DNA of 64,000 nucleotides from Saccharomycopsis malanga (Eukaryota > Ascomycota > Saccharomycetes > Ascoideales > Saccharomycopsidaceae). Location: the NCBI GenBank assembly GCA_004014935.1, contig CP025325.1, forward strand, positions 1,240,001 to 1,304,000, read 5' to 3'. The position numbers and the translations under genes are program-made. Of this stretch, positions 52,290 through 61,717 are shown piece by piece. The notes beneath the pieces are model-generated. The model saw only the letters and a program-made list of their open reading frames with translations. It searched no databases and had not been told where the DNA came from. Numbering within the stretch: the first letter of the stretch is position 1; every line of letters begins with the position of its first letter.

Positions 52290-52625
52290 ACGGAAGGCAC
52301 AGTGGCTATTTCACTCAAAGAAGACCCAACAGGCTCAAAAAAGAAAAGATACACACAGGACATCATTGAGGTTTTCCGACTGCCTTTTTCCTGAACACCC
52401 GATGGGTTGGAAAGTAAGCACTAGACTTTGGTCTAGGTCGTGTTTCAAACAGTTGCACTTGCCTGTGAAAACACGTTCAGCATCATAAAAAGCAGTGAGT
52501 AAAAAGTGTTCGTCTTGGAAATTGAACCCATGTTCCTGTTAGATTTTATTTCTCTTCTCCCAGGGCACTGGCCACTGAGCCATACGGCCGGCTCGAAATA
52601 TATGATTTTATTATTGTTATTTATC
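52290..52625 (-). mobile_element. SINE copy L inserted in an older plus-strand SINE remnant
   Basis: 52391-52589 is a minus-strand copy carrying the head (A box TGGCTCAGTGGCCAGTGC near 52563-52581), a damaged B box (GGTTCAATTTCC) and the body, ending at the GAACACCCGATGGG variant. To its right, 52590-52625 is a plus-strand 3' end (GGCTCGAAATATATGATTTT, ATT tail). To its left, about 52300-52390 resembles the plus-strand head and GGACATCATTGAGGTTTTCC segment. The simplest reading is a newer minus copy within an older plus copy; the older one lacks the piece before its 3' end. Confidence 0.75.
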
Positions 52626-52662
52626 ATGAGTTCATTATAAATAAATAAAGTACACACTACAA

Positions 52663-53991
52663 TCATTGCTTCTTAGACCGCTTCTTTTTGTAACTTGGGA
52701 CCTCTTTATTTACTGTTTTGCTACGTTCGTTTTTTCTTTTATTGATTTTTCTCTTTTCACCAAAATGCTCGCTTTCCATTTCCATCATACTTTCTCTCTT
52801 TGCCTTGGTAGCTTTAGTCAAACTATTCTTGATTACCTTATTATCACTAACTTTCTCGTATTTTTCCATCTTCTTATTAATTCTCTCTTCAATTCTTAAA
52901 ACTTTCTGCACATCACGATCAGTGACAAAACTTATACTTTCACCTTTTCTTCCTGCTCTGGCTGTTCTTCCTACTCTATGGATGTAATCGTCTGGGTCTT
53001 GTGGTAAATCGTAGTTTATGACCAACTCCACTGTTGGAATATCCAAACCTCTGGAGACCAAATCGGTAGCAACCAAGATTCTAGCAGCTTCGGCTCTGAA
53101 CCGATGCAAAGAGTTGACTCTTTCTGTTTGCTGCATTTCAGAATGTAGAGATGTGACTTTTTCTTCCAAATGCCTGAGTGTTCTTCGAACAAGTTCTGCA
53201 GTGTGAGTTCTATTCACGAAAATTATAATACTCTTCTTCTCATTATCTGGGTGCGTTAGCACGCTGTGCAAATAAGCTTCTTTGACATAACTCGGGAGAA
53301 AAATATATGAAATATCTAAAGTTTTAGGAATGGCTACATTGTCCAAATTTTCAATTTCATGGACAACTACATCTGGTTTGTTTTTTGCCGTTAGGGTTTC
53401 CTTCAAATTTCTCACATCATCGTTCACCGTTGCTGTGAAAACCAAAGTTTGTCGTTTTTCGGGAAGAATAGCCATACATCTTTTCATATCCTTTTTGAAA
53501 CTTTCACTAAGCAATCTATCGGCTTCATCAAGAACCACGTATTTCACTCTCCGTAGCCCATTGACAGTATCCTCTCCACTATTCATTATATGATCTGCCA
53601 ATCTACCAGGAGTCGCTATTACAAAATGAGGCTTTTTTTGAAGATCTATAGCTTGCTTTACAATATCTTCACCTCCAACAATAATGGATATTTTGATATT
53701 CATGGCTGCACCAAGAGCAGAGAATTGCTCGGCAATTTGCATTGCCAACTCACGAGTAGGAGTGAGAACAAGGCCATAGATACCGCACGGGTCCTCAGAC
53801 CACTTTGTCAACACTGGTGCTCCAAAGGCAATGGTCTTACCGGAACCTGTCTTGGCCCCACCAATGAAATCATGGCCTTGTAAAATCTTGGGAATCGATG
53901 CTGTTTGAATAGCACTTGGGGTAGTTATATGCATTGTTGCTAATGCATCGCTGAGCCACTTGGCCACACCCAACTTTTCGAATTTGGACAT
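52663..53991 (-). CDS. DBP8: DEAD-box ATP-dependent RNA helicase Dbp8
   Basis: 442 aa (S. cerevisiae 431). Motifs in order: Q motif with FEKLGVAKWL and TPSAIQTASIP; Walker A AKTGSGKT (46-53); PTRELA (79-83); GGEDI; TPGR (127-130); DEAD (155-158); TAT (186-188, in place of SAT, as in Dbp8); IIFVNRT; VATDLVSRGLDIP; HRVGRTARAGRKG. The C-terminal tail is very basic (RKINKRKNERSKTVNKE to KKRSKKQ), typical for a nucleolar helicase. Family function: 40S ribosome biogenesis, with the cofactor Esf2. No intron. It is divergent from PUP2 with a 340-bp shared promoter. Confidence 0.96.
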   Translation of the reverse strand: MSKFEKLGVAKWLSDALATMHITTPSAIQTASIPKILQGHDFIGGAKTGSGKTIAFGAPVLTKWSEDPCGIYGLVLTPTRELAMQIAEQFSALGAAMNIKISIIVGGEDIVKQAIDLQKKPHFVIATPGRLADHIMNSGEDTVNGLRRVKYVVLDEADRLLSESFKKDMKRCMAILPEKRQTLVFTATVNDDVRNLKETLTAKNKPDVVVHEIENLDNVAIPKTLDISYIFLPSYVKEAYLHSVLTHPDNEKKSIIIFVNRTHTAELVRRTLRHLEEKVTSLHSEMQQTERVNSLHRFRAEAARILVATDLVSRGLDIPTVELVINYDLPQDPDDYIHRVGRTARAGRKGESISFVTDRDVQKVLRIEERINKKMEKYEKVSDNKVIKNSLTKATKAKRESMMEMESEHFGEKRKINKRKNERSKTVNKEVPSYKKKRSKKQ

Positions 53992-54332
53992 TCTTAAACT
54001 CTGTTTCTAAAACCCTCAATTTTAATACCTTTTCCTAAATCAAATAATTTAATCATTTTTTATCCTCTTCTCATCTCCTATAGTGAAAAAAAAAAAAAAA
54101 AAAAAAAAATTCTGGATGCATGCATCAAGCATGTGATCGTCACGTTCAGAATATGCATTACGAAAAAAACAAGTTTTGAGAGTGAATTTTGTTGCCACTG
54201 ATGACAAGGCGGCGGTTAATAGAGAACAGTTAAAGGTCATTGAGTATTGAGTTGTGGGATACTAACAGGAAGCTTAAGTGCGAATTGATTGGAATTGCAA
54301 TTTTATCAAAAGAATATATATTGAATTAAGAA
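53992..54332. promoter_or_regulatory. Divergent DBP8/PUP2 promoter with a poly(dA:dT) tract
   Basis: A run of 24-25 A on the + strand (54085-54109) occupies the middle of the spacer. Such tracts exclude nucleosomes in yeast promoters. Next to it is ATGCATGCATCAAGCATG (54116-54133), which resembles the GCATGC words seen in other spacers of this window. No exact proteasome-gene Rpn4 element (GGTGGCAAA) is visible, although TTTTGTTGCCACT at 54186 contains the similar core TTGCCAC (reverse of GTGGCAA). Confidence 0.6.
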
Positions 54333-55193
54333 ATGTTTTTAACGAGAAGCGAGTATGACCGTGGGGTCAGTACCTTTTCTCCAGAAGGACGTCTTTTCCA
54401 AGTTGAATATTCGTTGGAGGCCATTAAGGTATGTATTTGAAATTATTTGAATGTTTTCTCAAGTTTATAGAGTATATCCTTGTTGAAATCTGTGGCAACT
54501 ATTAACAATTCTTAGCTTGGTTCCACGGCAATTGGAATTGCCACCTCCGAAGGTGTGATATTAGCAGTTGAGAAAAGAGTGACATCATCCTTGTTGGAGT
54601 CGTCATCTATAGAAAAGATAGTGGAAGTAGACCGTCATATAGGATGTGCGATGTCTGGGTTGACAGCAGATGCCAGATCGATGATTGACCATGCTAGAGT
54701 AGCATCTTTGAACCACAATTTGTACTATGACGAAGACATTTCGGTAGAAACGTTGACTCAATCTGTGTGTGATTTGGCTTTACGTTTTGGTGAAGGTGTT
54801 GATGGCGAGGAAAGACTCATGTCGAGACCATTTGGTGTGGCTTTGTTGATCGCTGGTATTGATGAGAATGGCCCACAGTTGTATCACGCAGAGCCTTCAG
54901 GAACTTTTTACAAGTACGATGCAAAGGCCATTGGGTCAGGTTCTGAGGGCGCACAGGCAGAACTTAATAACGAATACCATAAATCGTTGACATTACAGGA
55001 CGCAGAGTTGCTTGTTTTGAAGATTTTGAAACAAGTCATGGAAGAAAAACTTGATTCCAACAATGCTCAGTTGGCTTCTGTCACTAAAGAACATGGGTTT
55101 CAGATCTACGATGACAAGAAAACCTCAGAAATCGTGGAGCTTTTGAAACAGCAAGAAAAGGAACAGGAAGATGGTGGCGATGATGATGCTTAA
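54333..55193 (+). CDS. PUP2: 20S proteasome subunit alpha5, spliced
   Basis: Two exons. 54333-54428 encodes [20 protein letters not shown] and [12 protein letters not shown]. The intron is 54429-54515 (87 nt; donor GTATGT, branch TATTAAC 10-20 nt before the acceptor CTTAG). 54516-55193 continues [20 protein letters not shown]. The total is 257 aa (S. cerevisiae Pup2 is 260). [19 protein letters not shown] is the alpha-subunit signature, and the residues after it identify alpha5 ([40 protein letters not shown]). The acidic C-terminus ([10 protein letters not shown]) is as in other yeasts. A structural subunit of the alpha ring with no catalytic Thr. S. cerevisiae PUP2 has no intron, so this one is lineage-specific or ancestral. 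Confidence 0.97.
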
Positions 55194-55479
55194 GCGTAAT
55201 AAATATTTGTTAATCCAATGACTTTTGTATGAGATGTTTGCTACAATGTATTTTGTCATAATATGACATATGTTTCAAGTGTGTAATAGATTATCTTGTT
55301 TTTTGATGTTTTGATATTTTGTCAAATTGAGTTTTTAATTGAAAATTCTGCTTTTCATAATTATATTGTTATTGTATATTCTTTTTTTTCATGATAAAGT
55401 TGTGATAAAACTCTTATTTAGTTATTTATCGTTAATATTCTTCTCTATTTATAGTTATGCGATTACCGCAAAAGTTGTT

Positions 55480-55640
55480 TTTAGCCAGCCCCATATATGT
55501 AACAAAAAATATTACAATTTATCTCACAAAGATTTCAATTTTGATGTTGGTGATAAAGTCTTCATTGACAGTAAAATGGTGCCTGTTTTAGGTGATATAC
55601 ACAATAAAGAACTTGTGCGGTCATTACATATCCTCTCTTA
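55480..55640 (+). other. Possible retroelement integrase fossil
   Basis: A short translated stretch containing HKDFNFDVGDKVFIDSK resembles the C-terminal region of Ty3/gypsy-type integrases (RKDxxFxVGDKVLL pattern). No other domain of such an element is visible beside it, and the surroundings hold SINE and LTR-like remnants. If real, it is an isolated, heavily degraded and old piece. Confidence is low because only one short motif is involved. Confidence 0.3.
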
Positions 55641-55803
55641 CAAATCAATTATTGACTGCCATTGATTATGAGCTTGAACTTTCTCAGCCTTACAAAATGG
55701 TCTCAATTTTCAACTTAGAAACAAAACTTTTCCAAGTGTATTCAATATTTTCCAAAGTATATTCTCAAATATGACGTTGAAAAGATTTTATGAGCAGAAG
55801 AAA

Positions 55804-56160
55804 AAGGACTGAAATAGTTCAACGATCAGTACTCTCGAAAACGAGGAAAAAGAGCCAACAGGTTCAACGGTTCGATCTCCAACTACGAACATTTTTTACT
55901 CACTGCTTTTAAGATGCTGAACGAAACTTCAAAGGCAAGTGTACCTGTCTGGAACACGACCTAGACCAATAAATGCTTACTTTTTAATATATTTAATAAG
56001 AAAATTTAGATGACCAGACATTATTGGTGTTTCTCCACTGTGTTTTACCAGGTCCCTTTAGACATAGCACCTATATACGAAATTGATATGTACCGAGCTC
56101 GAAAGATATGATCTTATTATTATATAACATATTTTTCGAGCCCAGTACATACCAGAATCT
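55804..56160 (+). mobile_element. tRNA-derived SINE copy M (old, full length) with tail-to-tail fragment
   Basis: Plus copy at 55804-56124: degenerate head (GGACTGAAATAGTTCAACGA, ATCAGTACTCTCGAAA), GAGCCAACAGG, B box CGGTTCGATCTCC, ACATTTTTTACTCACTGCTT, GATGCTGAACGAAACTTC, GTACCTGTCTGGAACACG, CCCTTTAGACATAGCACC, TGTACCGAGCTCGAAAGATA and an ATT tail. It is the most diverged full-length copy. At 56125-56160 a minus-strand 3' end (TTTTTCGAGCCCAGTACATA on +) follows directly. Confidence 0.85.
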
Positions 56161-56192
56161 CTTAAAAAACACTTGCAAATGGGCATAAATAA

Positions 56193-56470
56193 TATTAAGA
56201 TGGATTTGTATTGAACGGAGAATGTGTAAAAAATGATTGACTATATAAAAAAAATAGAAGAGGAAACAGAGTCTTAGATAGTGAATTAGAACAGTGAAAT
56301 GCCTAATAAATCTAGCCAATAAGGATTATTAAATAAAATGAAAGAATCAAAGAGAAGGACTGTAAAAAGAGCAAAACATAGAATAAAGGGGTTTAAGATA
56401 TCTAATCTAGTCTATCAGACCATAGGACTAGGAGCGTACAATAGTTTACCACCAATAATACAATTGCAAT
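56193..56470 (+). repeat. Solo-LTR-like fossil (family B)
   Basis: AATATTAAGATGG, TTGTATTGAACGGAGAATGT, GAGGAAACAGAGTCTTAGAT, TAGCCAATAAGGATTATT, CAGACCATAGGACTAGGAGC and TTTACCACCAATAATA match the other family B copies in the same order. There is no internal sequence. It lies 30 bp beyond SINE copy M. Confidence 0.7.
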
Positions 56471-56564
56471 GTTTTTCCTCTACAAATCTGATGCTACAAG
56501 AATAACATGTAAAAAAAATTAGCATACATTTCACATTAAACTGATACACACACTCTCCGCTCAC

Positions 56565-57668
56565 CTAGTAATCAATGACAACCTTTCTGACCAAATGCTT
56601 GTCAAAAAGCCTGTAGCCTTCTGCAATATCGCCCAAGGAAATACGCTTGTCGATAAACTCTTTGAATAAATTTTGATGTTTTTTCAAAATTGGAAACGAT
56701 TCAGGGTACAACGACCAAGCTGGACAGCGTCCAAATTGTAAAGTGACGTTTTTCAAGTAGCAGTCCAAGCCACTGAAAGGTAATTTATCATGGTGATATC
56801 CTATGGAAGAGATGTAGCCGAATGGTCTTACTACGTCAAAGGCCATTCCAAGGGCTTCTTTATTACCTACAATTTCAAAGACTACGTCGGCACCACGATT
56901 GTTGGTAGCGTCAAATACAATCTGTTTAATATTATCTTTGCCCAAGGTCAAGGGGATTGCGCCGAGCTCCTTGGCGGCATCTAATCTTGAGGGCACTGAG
57001 TCAACGGCAAAAAGCTTGGTGATTCCAAGTTCTTTAGCAGAGACTAAAGCACATTGGCCTACGGGACCTAATCCAAACTGGATTGCTACAGCTTCTTTGA
57101 TACGTTCTGGAGAAAACTTTTTGGTAAAGTTGGACACGCAAAAGTAACCTGTAGGAAAGATATCACACATTAGCAAGGCTACATCTTCATCAAGATCGTT
57201 AGGCATATGATATAGGGTTCCGTCTGCTTGTGGAACACGTAAATATTCTGCCTGTCCACCATTAAGGGCAGTGGTTCCAAATACCGCCGTATGATAGCAT
57301 TTGCTGGAGTATCCACGTACGCAATACCAGCACTTTCCGCACTGAGTAGTGAAGCAAGAAACAACCTTGTCGCCTTTTTTGAAATTGGTCACATTGTCGC
57401 CCACCTCAGTGACAATACCACAGGCCTCGTGGCCCATAATGTGTCCTGTTTCGGTTTCTAAATGCCCTCTGTAGAAATGAAGCTCTGTCCCACAAATGGC
57501 AGAGCGTGTACATTTGATTAGCACATCCTGGGGCGTTTGAAGCTTTGGAATGGGCACATCTTCACATATAATATTGCGAGGCCCATGGAACACAGCAGCT
57601 TTCATGGTTGCAAGTCCCCTACGTAGCATGAGCAGCCCAACCATGGGTCTGTATGACGATATTATCAT
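56565..57668 (-). CDS. Zinc-dependent medium-chain dehydrogenase
   Basis: 367 aa. A GroES-like domain with the catalytic zinc site (ICGTELHFYRG, GHIMGHEACGIVTEVGDNV) and structural zinc cysteines (TQCGKCWYCVRGYSSKC), then a Rossmann domain with GLGPVGQCALVSAKELG and the NAD-selecting acid in LFAVDSV. The family sequence starts at MKAAVFHGPRN (codon 22, ATG at 57605). The 21 residues before it, MIISSYRPMVGLLMLRRGLA, form a basic amphipathic stretch that looks like a mitochondrial presequence. The protein is therefore probably made from the ATG at 57668 or from 57644 and may be mitochondrial. The overall pattern resembles glutathione-independent formaldehyde or alcohol dehydrogenase-like proteins; the substrate is unknown. 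It is divergent from enolase. Confidence 0.92.
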   Translation of the reverse strand: MIISSYRPMVGLLMLRRGLATMKAAVFHGPRNIICEDVPIPKLQTPQDVLIKCTRSAICGTELHFYRGHLETETGHIMGHEACGIVTEVGDNVTNFKKGDKVVSCFTTQCGKCWYCVRGYSSKCYHTAVFGTTALNGGQAEYLRVPQADGTLYHMPNDLDEDVALLMCDIFPTGYFCVSNFTKKFSPERIKEAVAIQFGLGPVGQCALVSAKELGITKLFAVDSVPSRLDAAKELGAIPLTLGKDNIKQIVFDATNNRGADVVFEIVGNKEALGMAFDVVRPFGYISSIGYHHDKLPFSGLDCYLKNVTLQFGRCPAWSLYPESFPILKKHQNLFKEFIDKRISLGDIAEGYRLFDKHLVRKVVIDY

Positions 57669-58384
57669 GCTGTTTGGTATTCTTATGCAATTTATTTAAT
57701 GATAAGAATTACCATTTACAGAAACATCAGATTTATGTCATTATATATATACCCTTCCACCTTTATGGAAACCCTCCACTGGACCTTGTACTGGGTCTGT
57801 CATGCATGGTGGGTGCCAACGCGCGGAGAAGCAGGCTACAGTAGCTGTTTTTAGCATGACGGGCCAAATGCGGTATTCCCTCCAACATTGCTGTAGACAA
57901 TAATACCATTCAATTGTTTGCTCTGACTTCAGAACTCTAGACTAACAAACATTAAAAGTACTATATCAATATATAAATATGTATAAATATATATAAATAT
58001 ATATCATAATCATTGATTATGTTAATTCTCTCTCTCTCTCTATTGACACCTCCTACTAATACTGTGTGCGCTTAGCATTTCCCGCGTGAATCAATTTTTT
58101 GAAGCACGTGATAAACAATTATGAGCCCTGTCTGCACCCCGAAAGCACTATATGCACTCCTGTCACCCGGGATTAGCGGCTCACGCGATTATCATGCACA
58201 TTATGTGTGACATGCACGCAACAGTACTGGAGCCATCATCTGATAGCCCCCCGTCACTCGACGGTTGTCTTGTCGTCACCTAACTAACTATGCCGGTGGT
58301 GTCCCAGGGGGTGTGAGTATGCCCCCAGTAGATTTTTGCTTCCTCCTGGCCGTGCACCTGCTGACTGCCTCGGCCTGTTTCTTG
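57669..58384. promoter_or_regulatory. Enolase/dehydrogenase divergent promoter
   Basis: A TCTCTCTCTCTC tract near 58026-58040, GC-richer DNA from 58080 to 58380 with CACGTGATAAAC near 58105, CACCCGGGATTAGCGGC near 58163-58180 and a Gcr1-like CTTCC at about 58340. The composition fits the strong glycolytic promoter of the gene to the right. No ORF. Confidence 0.65.
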
Positions 58385-58392
58385 TATAAATA
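58385..58392 (+). promoter_or_regulatory. TATA box of the enolase gene
   Basis: TATAAATA, 96 bp before the enolase ATG, in the usual position for a strongly expressed TATA-containing yeast gene. A C/T-rich stretch and a pyrimidine-adenine leader ending TACACAATGG follow. Confidence 0.8.
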
Positions 58393-58487
58393 GCATGGCT
58401 TTCTTCAAGATGGAAATTTTTCATTTTTCTTTCTTTCTGATCATACACTTTGTATTCAATACTTTGTAATTAAACACACACTACACA

Positions 58488-59798
58488 ATGGCTATCAAAC
58501 AAGTTTTTTCCCGTTACGTCTACGACTCCAGAGGAAACCCAACTGTCGAGGTTGACTTGACCACCGAAAAGGGTTTGTTCAGAGCAATTGTTCCATCTGG
58601 TGCCTCTACCGGTGTCCACGAGGCTTTGGAATTGAGAGATGGTGACAAGTCCAAATGGCAAGGCAAGGGTGTCTTGAAGGCTGTTGCCAATGTCAACGAG
58701 ATCATTGCTCCTGCTATCACCAAGGCCGACTTGGATGTCAAGGACCAAAAGGCTGTTGACGACTTTTTGTTGAAGTTGGACGGCACTGAGAACAAGTCCA
58801 AGTTGGGTGCCAATGCCATTCTTGGTGTTTCCTTGGCTGCTGCCAAGGCTGGTGCTGCCGAGAAGGGTGTTCCATTATATGCTCATGTTGCTGAATTGTC
58901 TGGTACTAAACAACCATATGTTTTGCCTGTTCCTTTCCAAAACGTCTTGAACGGTGGTTCTCATGCTGGTGGTAGCTTGGCTATCCAAGAATTCATGATT
59001 GTTCCTACTGCTGCTCCTTCCTTCTCCGAAGCTTTGAGAATTGGTTCTGAGGTTTACCACACCTTGAAGTCTGCTGCTAAGAAACAATACGGTGCTTCTG
59101 CCGGTAACGTCGGTGATGAAGGTGGTGTTGCCCCAGCTATCCATTCTGCTGAAGAAGCTTTGGATTTGATTGTTGGCGCCATCAAGACCGCTGGTTACGA
59201 AGGTCAAGTTGGTATTGCTCTTGACTCTGCCTCTTCTGAATTCTACAAGGACGGTAAATACGACTTGGACTTCAAGAACCCTGAATCCGACAAATCAAAA
59301 TGGTTGACTGGTGAACAGTTGGGTGACTTTTACGTCGACTTGATCAAAAAGTACCCAATTGTCTCCTTGGAAGACCCATTTGCTGAAGATGACTGGGCTG
59401 CCTGGGAATCGTTCTTCAAGAAGGTCGATGTTCAAGTTGTCGGTGATGACTTGACCGTCACCAACCCAAAGAGAATTAAGACTGCTATCGAAAAGAAGGC
59501 TGCTGACGCTTTGTTGTTGAAGGTCAACCAAATCGGTACCTTGACCGAATCCATCCAGGCTGCTAACGACTCCTACAATGCCGGATGGGGTGTCATGGTT
59601 TCCCACAGATCTGGTGAAACCGAAGACACCACTATCGCTGACTTGGCTGTCGGTTTGAGAACCGGCCAAATTAAAACCGGTGCTCCTGCTAGATCTGAAA
59701 GATTGGCCAAGTTGAACCAACTTTTGCGTATTGAAGAAGAGTTGGGTGACAAGGCTATTTACGCTGGTGCCGACTTCCACAAGTCTGCTGCCATCTAA
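58488..59798 (+). CDS. ENO1: Enolase (2-phosphoglycerate dehydratase)
   Basis: 436 aa, full length. Converts 2-phosphoglycerate to phosphoenolpyruvate in glycolysis and the reverse in gluconeogenesis; a cytosolic Mg-dependent dimer. [18 protein letters not shown] and the loop [20 protein letters not shown] are at the N-terminus. [16 protein letters not shown] and [11 protein letters not shown], the metal ligands in [17 protein letters not shown] and [10 protein letters not shown], and the catalytic Lys in [17 protein letters not shown] followed by [20 protein letters not shown] are all present. Codon use is extremely biased (TTG, AAG, GGT, GCT, ACC; no in-frame CTG), showing very high expression. 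No intron. It is the only enolase in the window; the number in the symbol is conventional. Confidence 0.99.
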   Translation: MAIKQVFSRYVYDSRGNPTVEVDLTTEKGLFRAIVPSGASTGVHEALELRDGDKSKWQGKGVLKAVANVNEIIAPAITKADLDVKDQKAVDDFLLKLDGTENKSKLGANAILGVSLAAAKAGAAEKGVPLYAHVAELSGTKQPYVLPVPFQNVLNGGSHAGGSLAIQEFMIVPTAAPSFSEALRIGSEVYHTLKSAAKKQYGASAGNVGDEGGVAPAIHSAEEALDLIVGAIKTAGYEGQVGIALDSASSEFYKDGKYDLDFKNPESDKSKWLTGEQLGDFYVDLIKKYPIVSLEDPFAEDDWAAWESFFKKVDVQVVGDDLTVTNPKRIKTAIEKKAADALLLKVNQIGTLTESIQAANDSYNAGWGVMVSHRSGETEDTTIADLAVGLRTGQIKTGAPARSERLAKLNQLLRIEEELGDKAIYAGADFHKSAAI

Positions 59799-59945
59799 AC
59801 ATCTCTATATTTACTTTATAAAAACTCCCAAGTCCTAAGGACTTTATGATGTCCTGTTTTATCCTTTAATGTTACGTTTCTCATTGTTGAAAGTTTTTGT
59901 AGTTTATTCAGTTTTTTTTTTAAAAACAAATTGCTGTATCCCAAT

Positions 59946-60120
59946 GGGCCGTATGGCTCAGTGGCCAGTGCTGTTGAAAAAGAGAAGACGGTGGGCACAT
60001 CACAATGACCGGGTCATGATAGGGTTTTCCCCACTAGGTTTTACCAAACCCCTTTAGACATAGCGCGTATATACAAACCTGATATGACTGATATGGGCTC
60101 GAAATATAAGATATTATAAT
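59946..60120 (+). mobile_element. tRNA-derived SINE copy N (short form)
   Basis: GGGCCGTATGGCTCAGTGGC head with a perfect A box, GAAAAAGAGAAGACGG, a jump to GGGCACATCACAATGACC, GGGTCATGATAGGGTTTTCC, CCACTAGGTTTTACC, CCTTTAGACATAGCGCGTAT, GGGCTCGAAATATAAG and an AT-rich tail. The B box is absent. It lies 150 bp after the enolase stop and 99 bp before a tRNA-His gene. The head is the best-preserved in the window. Confidence 0.9.
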
Positions 60121-60218
60121 CACCTCACTAGTCTTACAGATTACTTCATTAAACACAGAGGTTTGCAAAATGTCGCTTTGCCTAGGCCTTCTCACCTGAT
60201 AAAAATCAATAGAAATTG

Positions 60219-60290
60219 GCCGGCCTAGTATAGTGGTCAGTACGAGTCGTTGTGGCCGACTAGACCCAGGTTCGATTCCTGGGGCCGGCA
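60219..60290 (+). tRNA. tRNA-His (GTG)
   Basis: 72 nt: acceptor GCCGGCC/GGCCGGC, A box in CCTAGTATAGTGGTCAGTAC, anticodon arm AGTCGTTGTGGCCGACT with GTG, T arm CCCAGGTTCGATTCCTGGG, discriminator A. No intron. It is followed by a T10 terminator. Confidence 0.96.
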
Positions 60291-60358
60291 GTTTTTTTTT
60301 TTAGTTTTTACTTAATATCCTCAAGTATTCGCCCCACTTTGTAAAGAGTTAAAATGAT

Positions 60359-60691
60359 TTATTCTAATTGATACTGTAAATCATTTGATACAGCTATGAC
60401 AAGTATTCTTACTGCATTAATTGTATATACAAACCTGAGTTTCAGTTGATCCCCACATTTTATTTCATCAAAAACTAAATCTAGTCGCTTTTTTTCCACA
60501 GAAAGTTGTCCAAGAGCAGTAAAAAGTAGTGTTAAAGCGCAATGTTGGGGATTATGGCCCTGTTGAAATCTAATTTTATTGTTTTCAATGTATAATATTT
60601 CTTGGCTTAGGCAGTCACGTCGAAATAAAAGATCCTCACACTTTGAATAAAGGTCAAACATAACTGATACGGATGTGCTCGTCCAAAACAT
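60359..60691 (-). CDS. Possible small protein, unrecognised
   Basis: 110 aa, or 100 from the second ATG (MFDLYSKCEDLLFRRD). The composition looks protein-like, with alternating hydrophobic and charged residues (LTLLFTALGQLSVEKKRLDL, VFDEIKCGDQLKLRFVY, AVRILVIAVSND), but I recognise no family. The start lies in GCGGTATGTTTT, which also reads as a splice donor, so a different gene structure is possible. It is located between the two tRNA-His genes. It could equally be a chance ORF. Confidence 0.35.
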   Translation of the reverse strand: MFWTSTSVSVMFDLYSKCEDLLFRRDCLSQEILYIENNKIRFQQGHNPQHCALTLLFTALGQLSVEKKRLDLVFDEIKCGDQLKLRFVYTINAVRILVIAVSNDLQYQLE

Positions 60692-60879
60692 ACCGCACCA
60701 CTATGAATCTTTGAAGCTTTGTGATTTATGCTATTGTCGTTGATGAAGGTGTTTTGATGAATTGGCTAGCTAGTCGTGTATTACAGTTTGCAAAGATTTC
60801 GAATTTTTATTGGTCTACCCAAGACAGCCATCAGCGAACACTCTCGGGGCTACCGGAAAGAAAATTGGGTTTATTTCTC

Positions 60880-61110
60880 GTACTATTAGCTCTTTAGGAG
60901 AGTCAGCCAACAACCAAGTGGCTACAAACTGAGTACTGACTGATAAGTCGTGCTACTAAGTTGTTAAATAAAGAATAAGGAGAGCATTTGTGTAAAAAAA
61001 AATACAAAAATAAAAAGTATTAATGAAACCAAATGTGTCTAGTTGGACCAACCATTATACTAGAGGTATAAATGCGTTTACTATATAACAATGGTATACC
61101 AATGTTACAA
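60880..61110 (+). repeat. Degraded LTR-like repeat (family B)
   Basis: GAGTACTGACTGATAAGTCG followed by a GTTAAATAAAGAATAAGGAG stretch corresponds to the middle of the family B copies at 33448 and 56193. The ends are not definable. It is the most diverged member. It ends about 100 bp before the second tRNA-His gene. Confidence 0.5.
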
Positions 61111-61216
61111 CCAACTATAAGTATCAATATAATACCAGTTGAATTAGATCACATGACCTTATGCTTATATTGGGCGCCAGTGATGATCAGCTGAAAAATT
61201 TTGAACTCAGAAGTTA

Positions 61217-61288
61217 GCCGGCCTAGTATAGTGGTCAGTACGAGTCGTTGTGGCCGACTAGACCCAGGTTCGATTCCTGGGGCCGGCA
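61217..61288 (+). tRNA. tRNA-His (GTG), second copy
   Basis: The 72-nt sequence is the same as the first copy as far as I can compare, preceded by GTTA and followed by AT8. The flanks differ from those of the first copy. No intron. Confidence 0.96.
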
Positions 61289-61717
61289 ATTTTTTTTCAA
61301 CTTGCAAGTTCTTCAAATATTTGTATAAATTAAAACTATGTGATTCATTATAATCTTAATAAGTTGGACAACCTGCGGCTTTTATTAGGTTATTTTATTT
61401 ATTGATGCACAGGAAAAAGGCAATTTTACAAATTATCTACAGGATCTTAGCAAAATATGAGTTGAATGTACAATTCTTGAGGCGTTTTAAGGAAGGTCAT
61501 TAACATAAAATAGCGGGTCATGGTGCCATGGCTTTATACAGGATCTCATCCCCGGAACGTAGGAATGTGTGATGCTAAGTGATAGATCAAAAGGTATTAT
61601 TTTTGCAATCTTTGAATGCTACAAAAATGGTTAGTAAACAAATTTTTTTACAGTCTGTATAAAAAGCCATTTTTCCCGTGCTTCTGGTGAAAATTTAACT
61701 CAATACAATAATCACAC
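61289..61717. other. Spacer tRNA-His/TIM8, no gene seen
   Basis: AT-rich 3' flank of TIM8 and of the tRNA gene. No ORF or repeat match. Confidence 0.45.
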
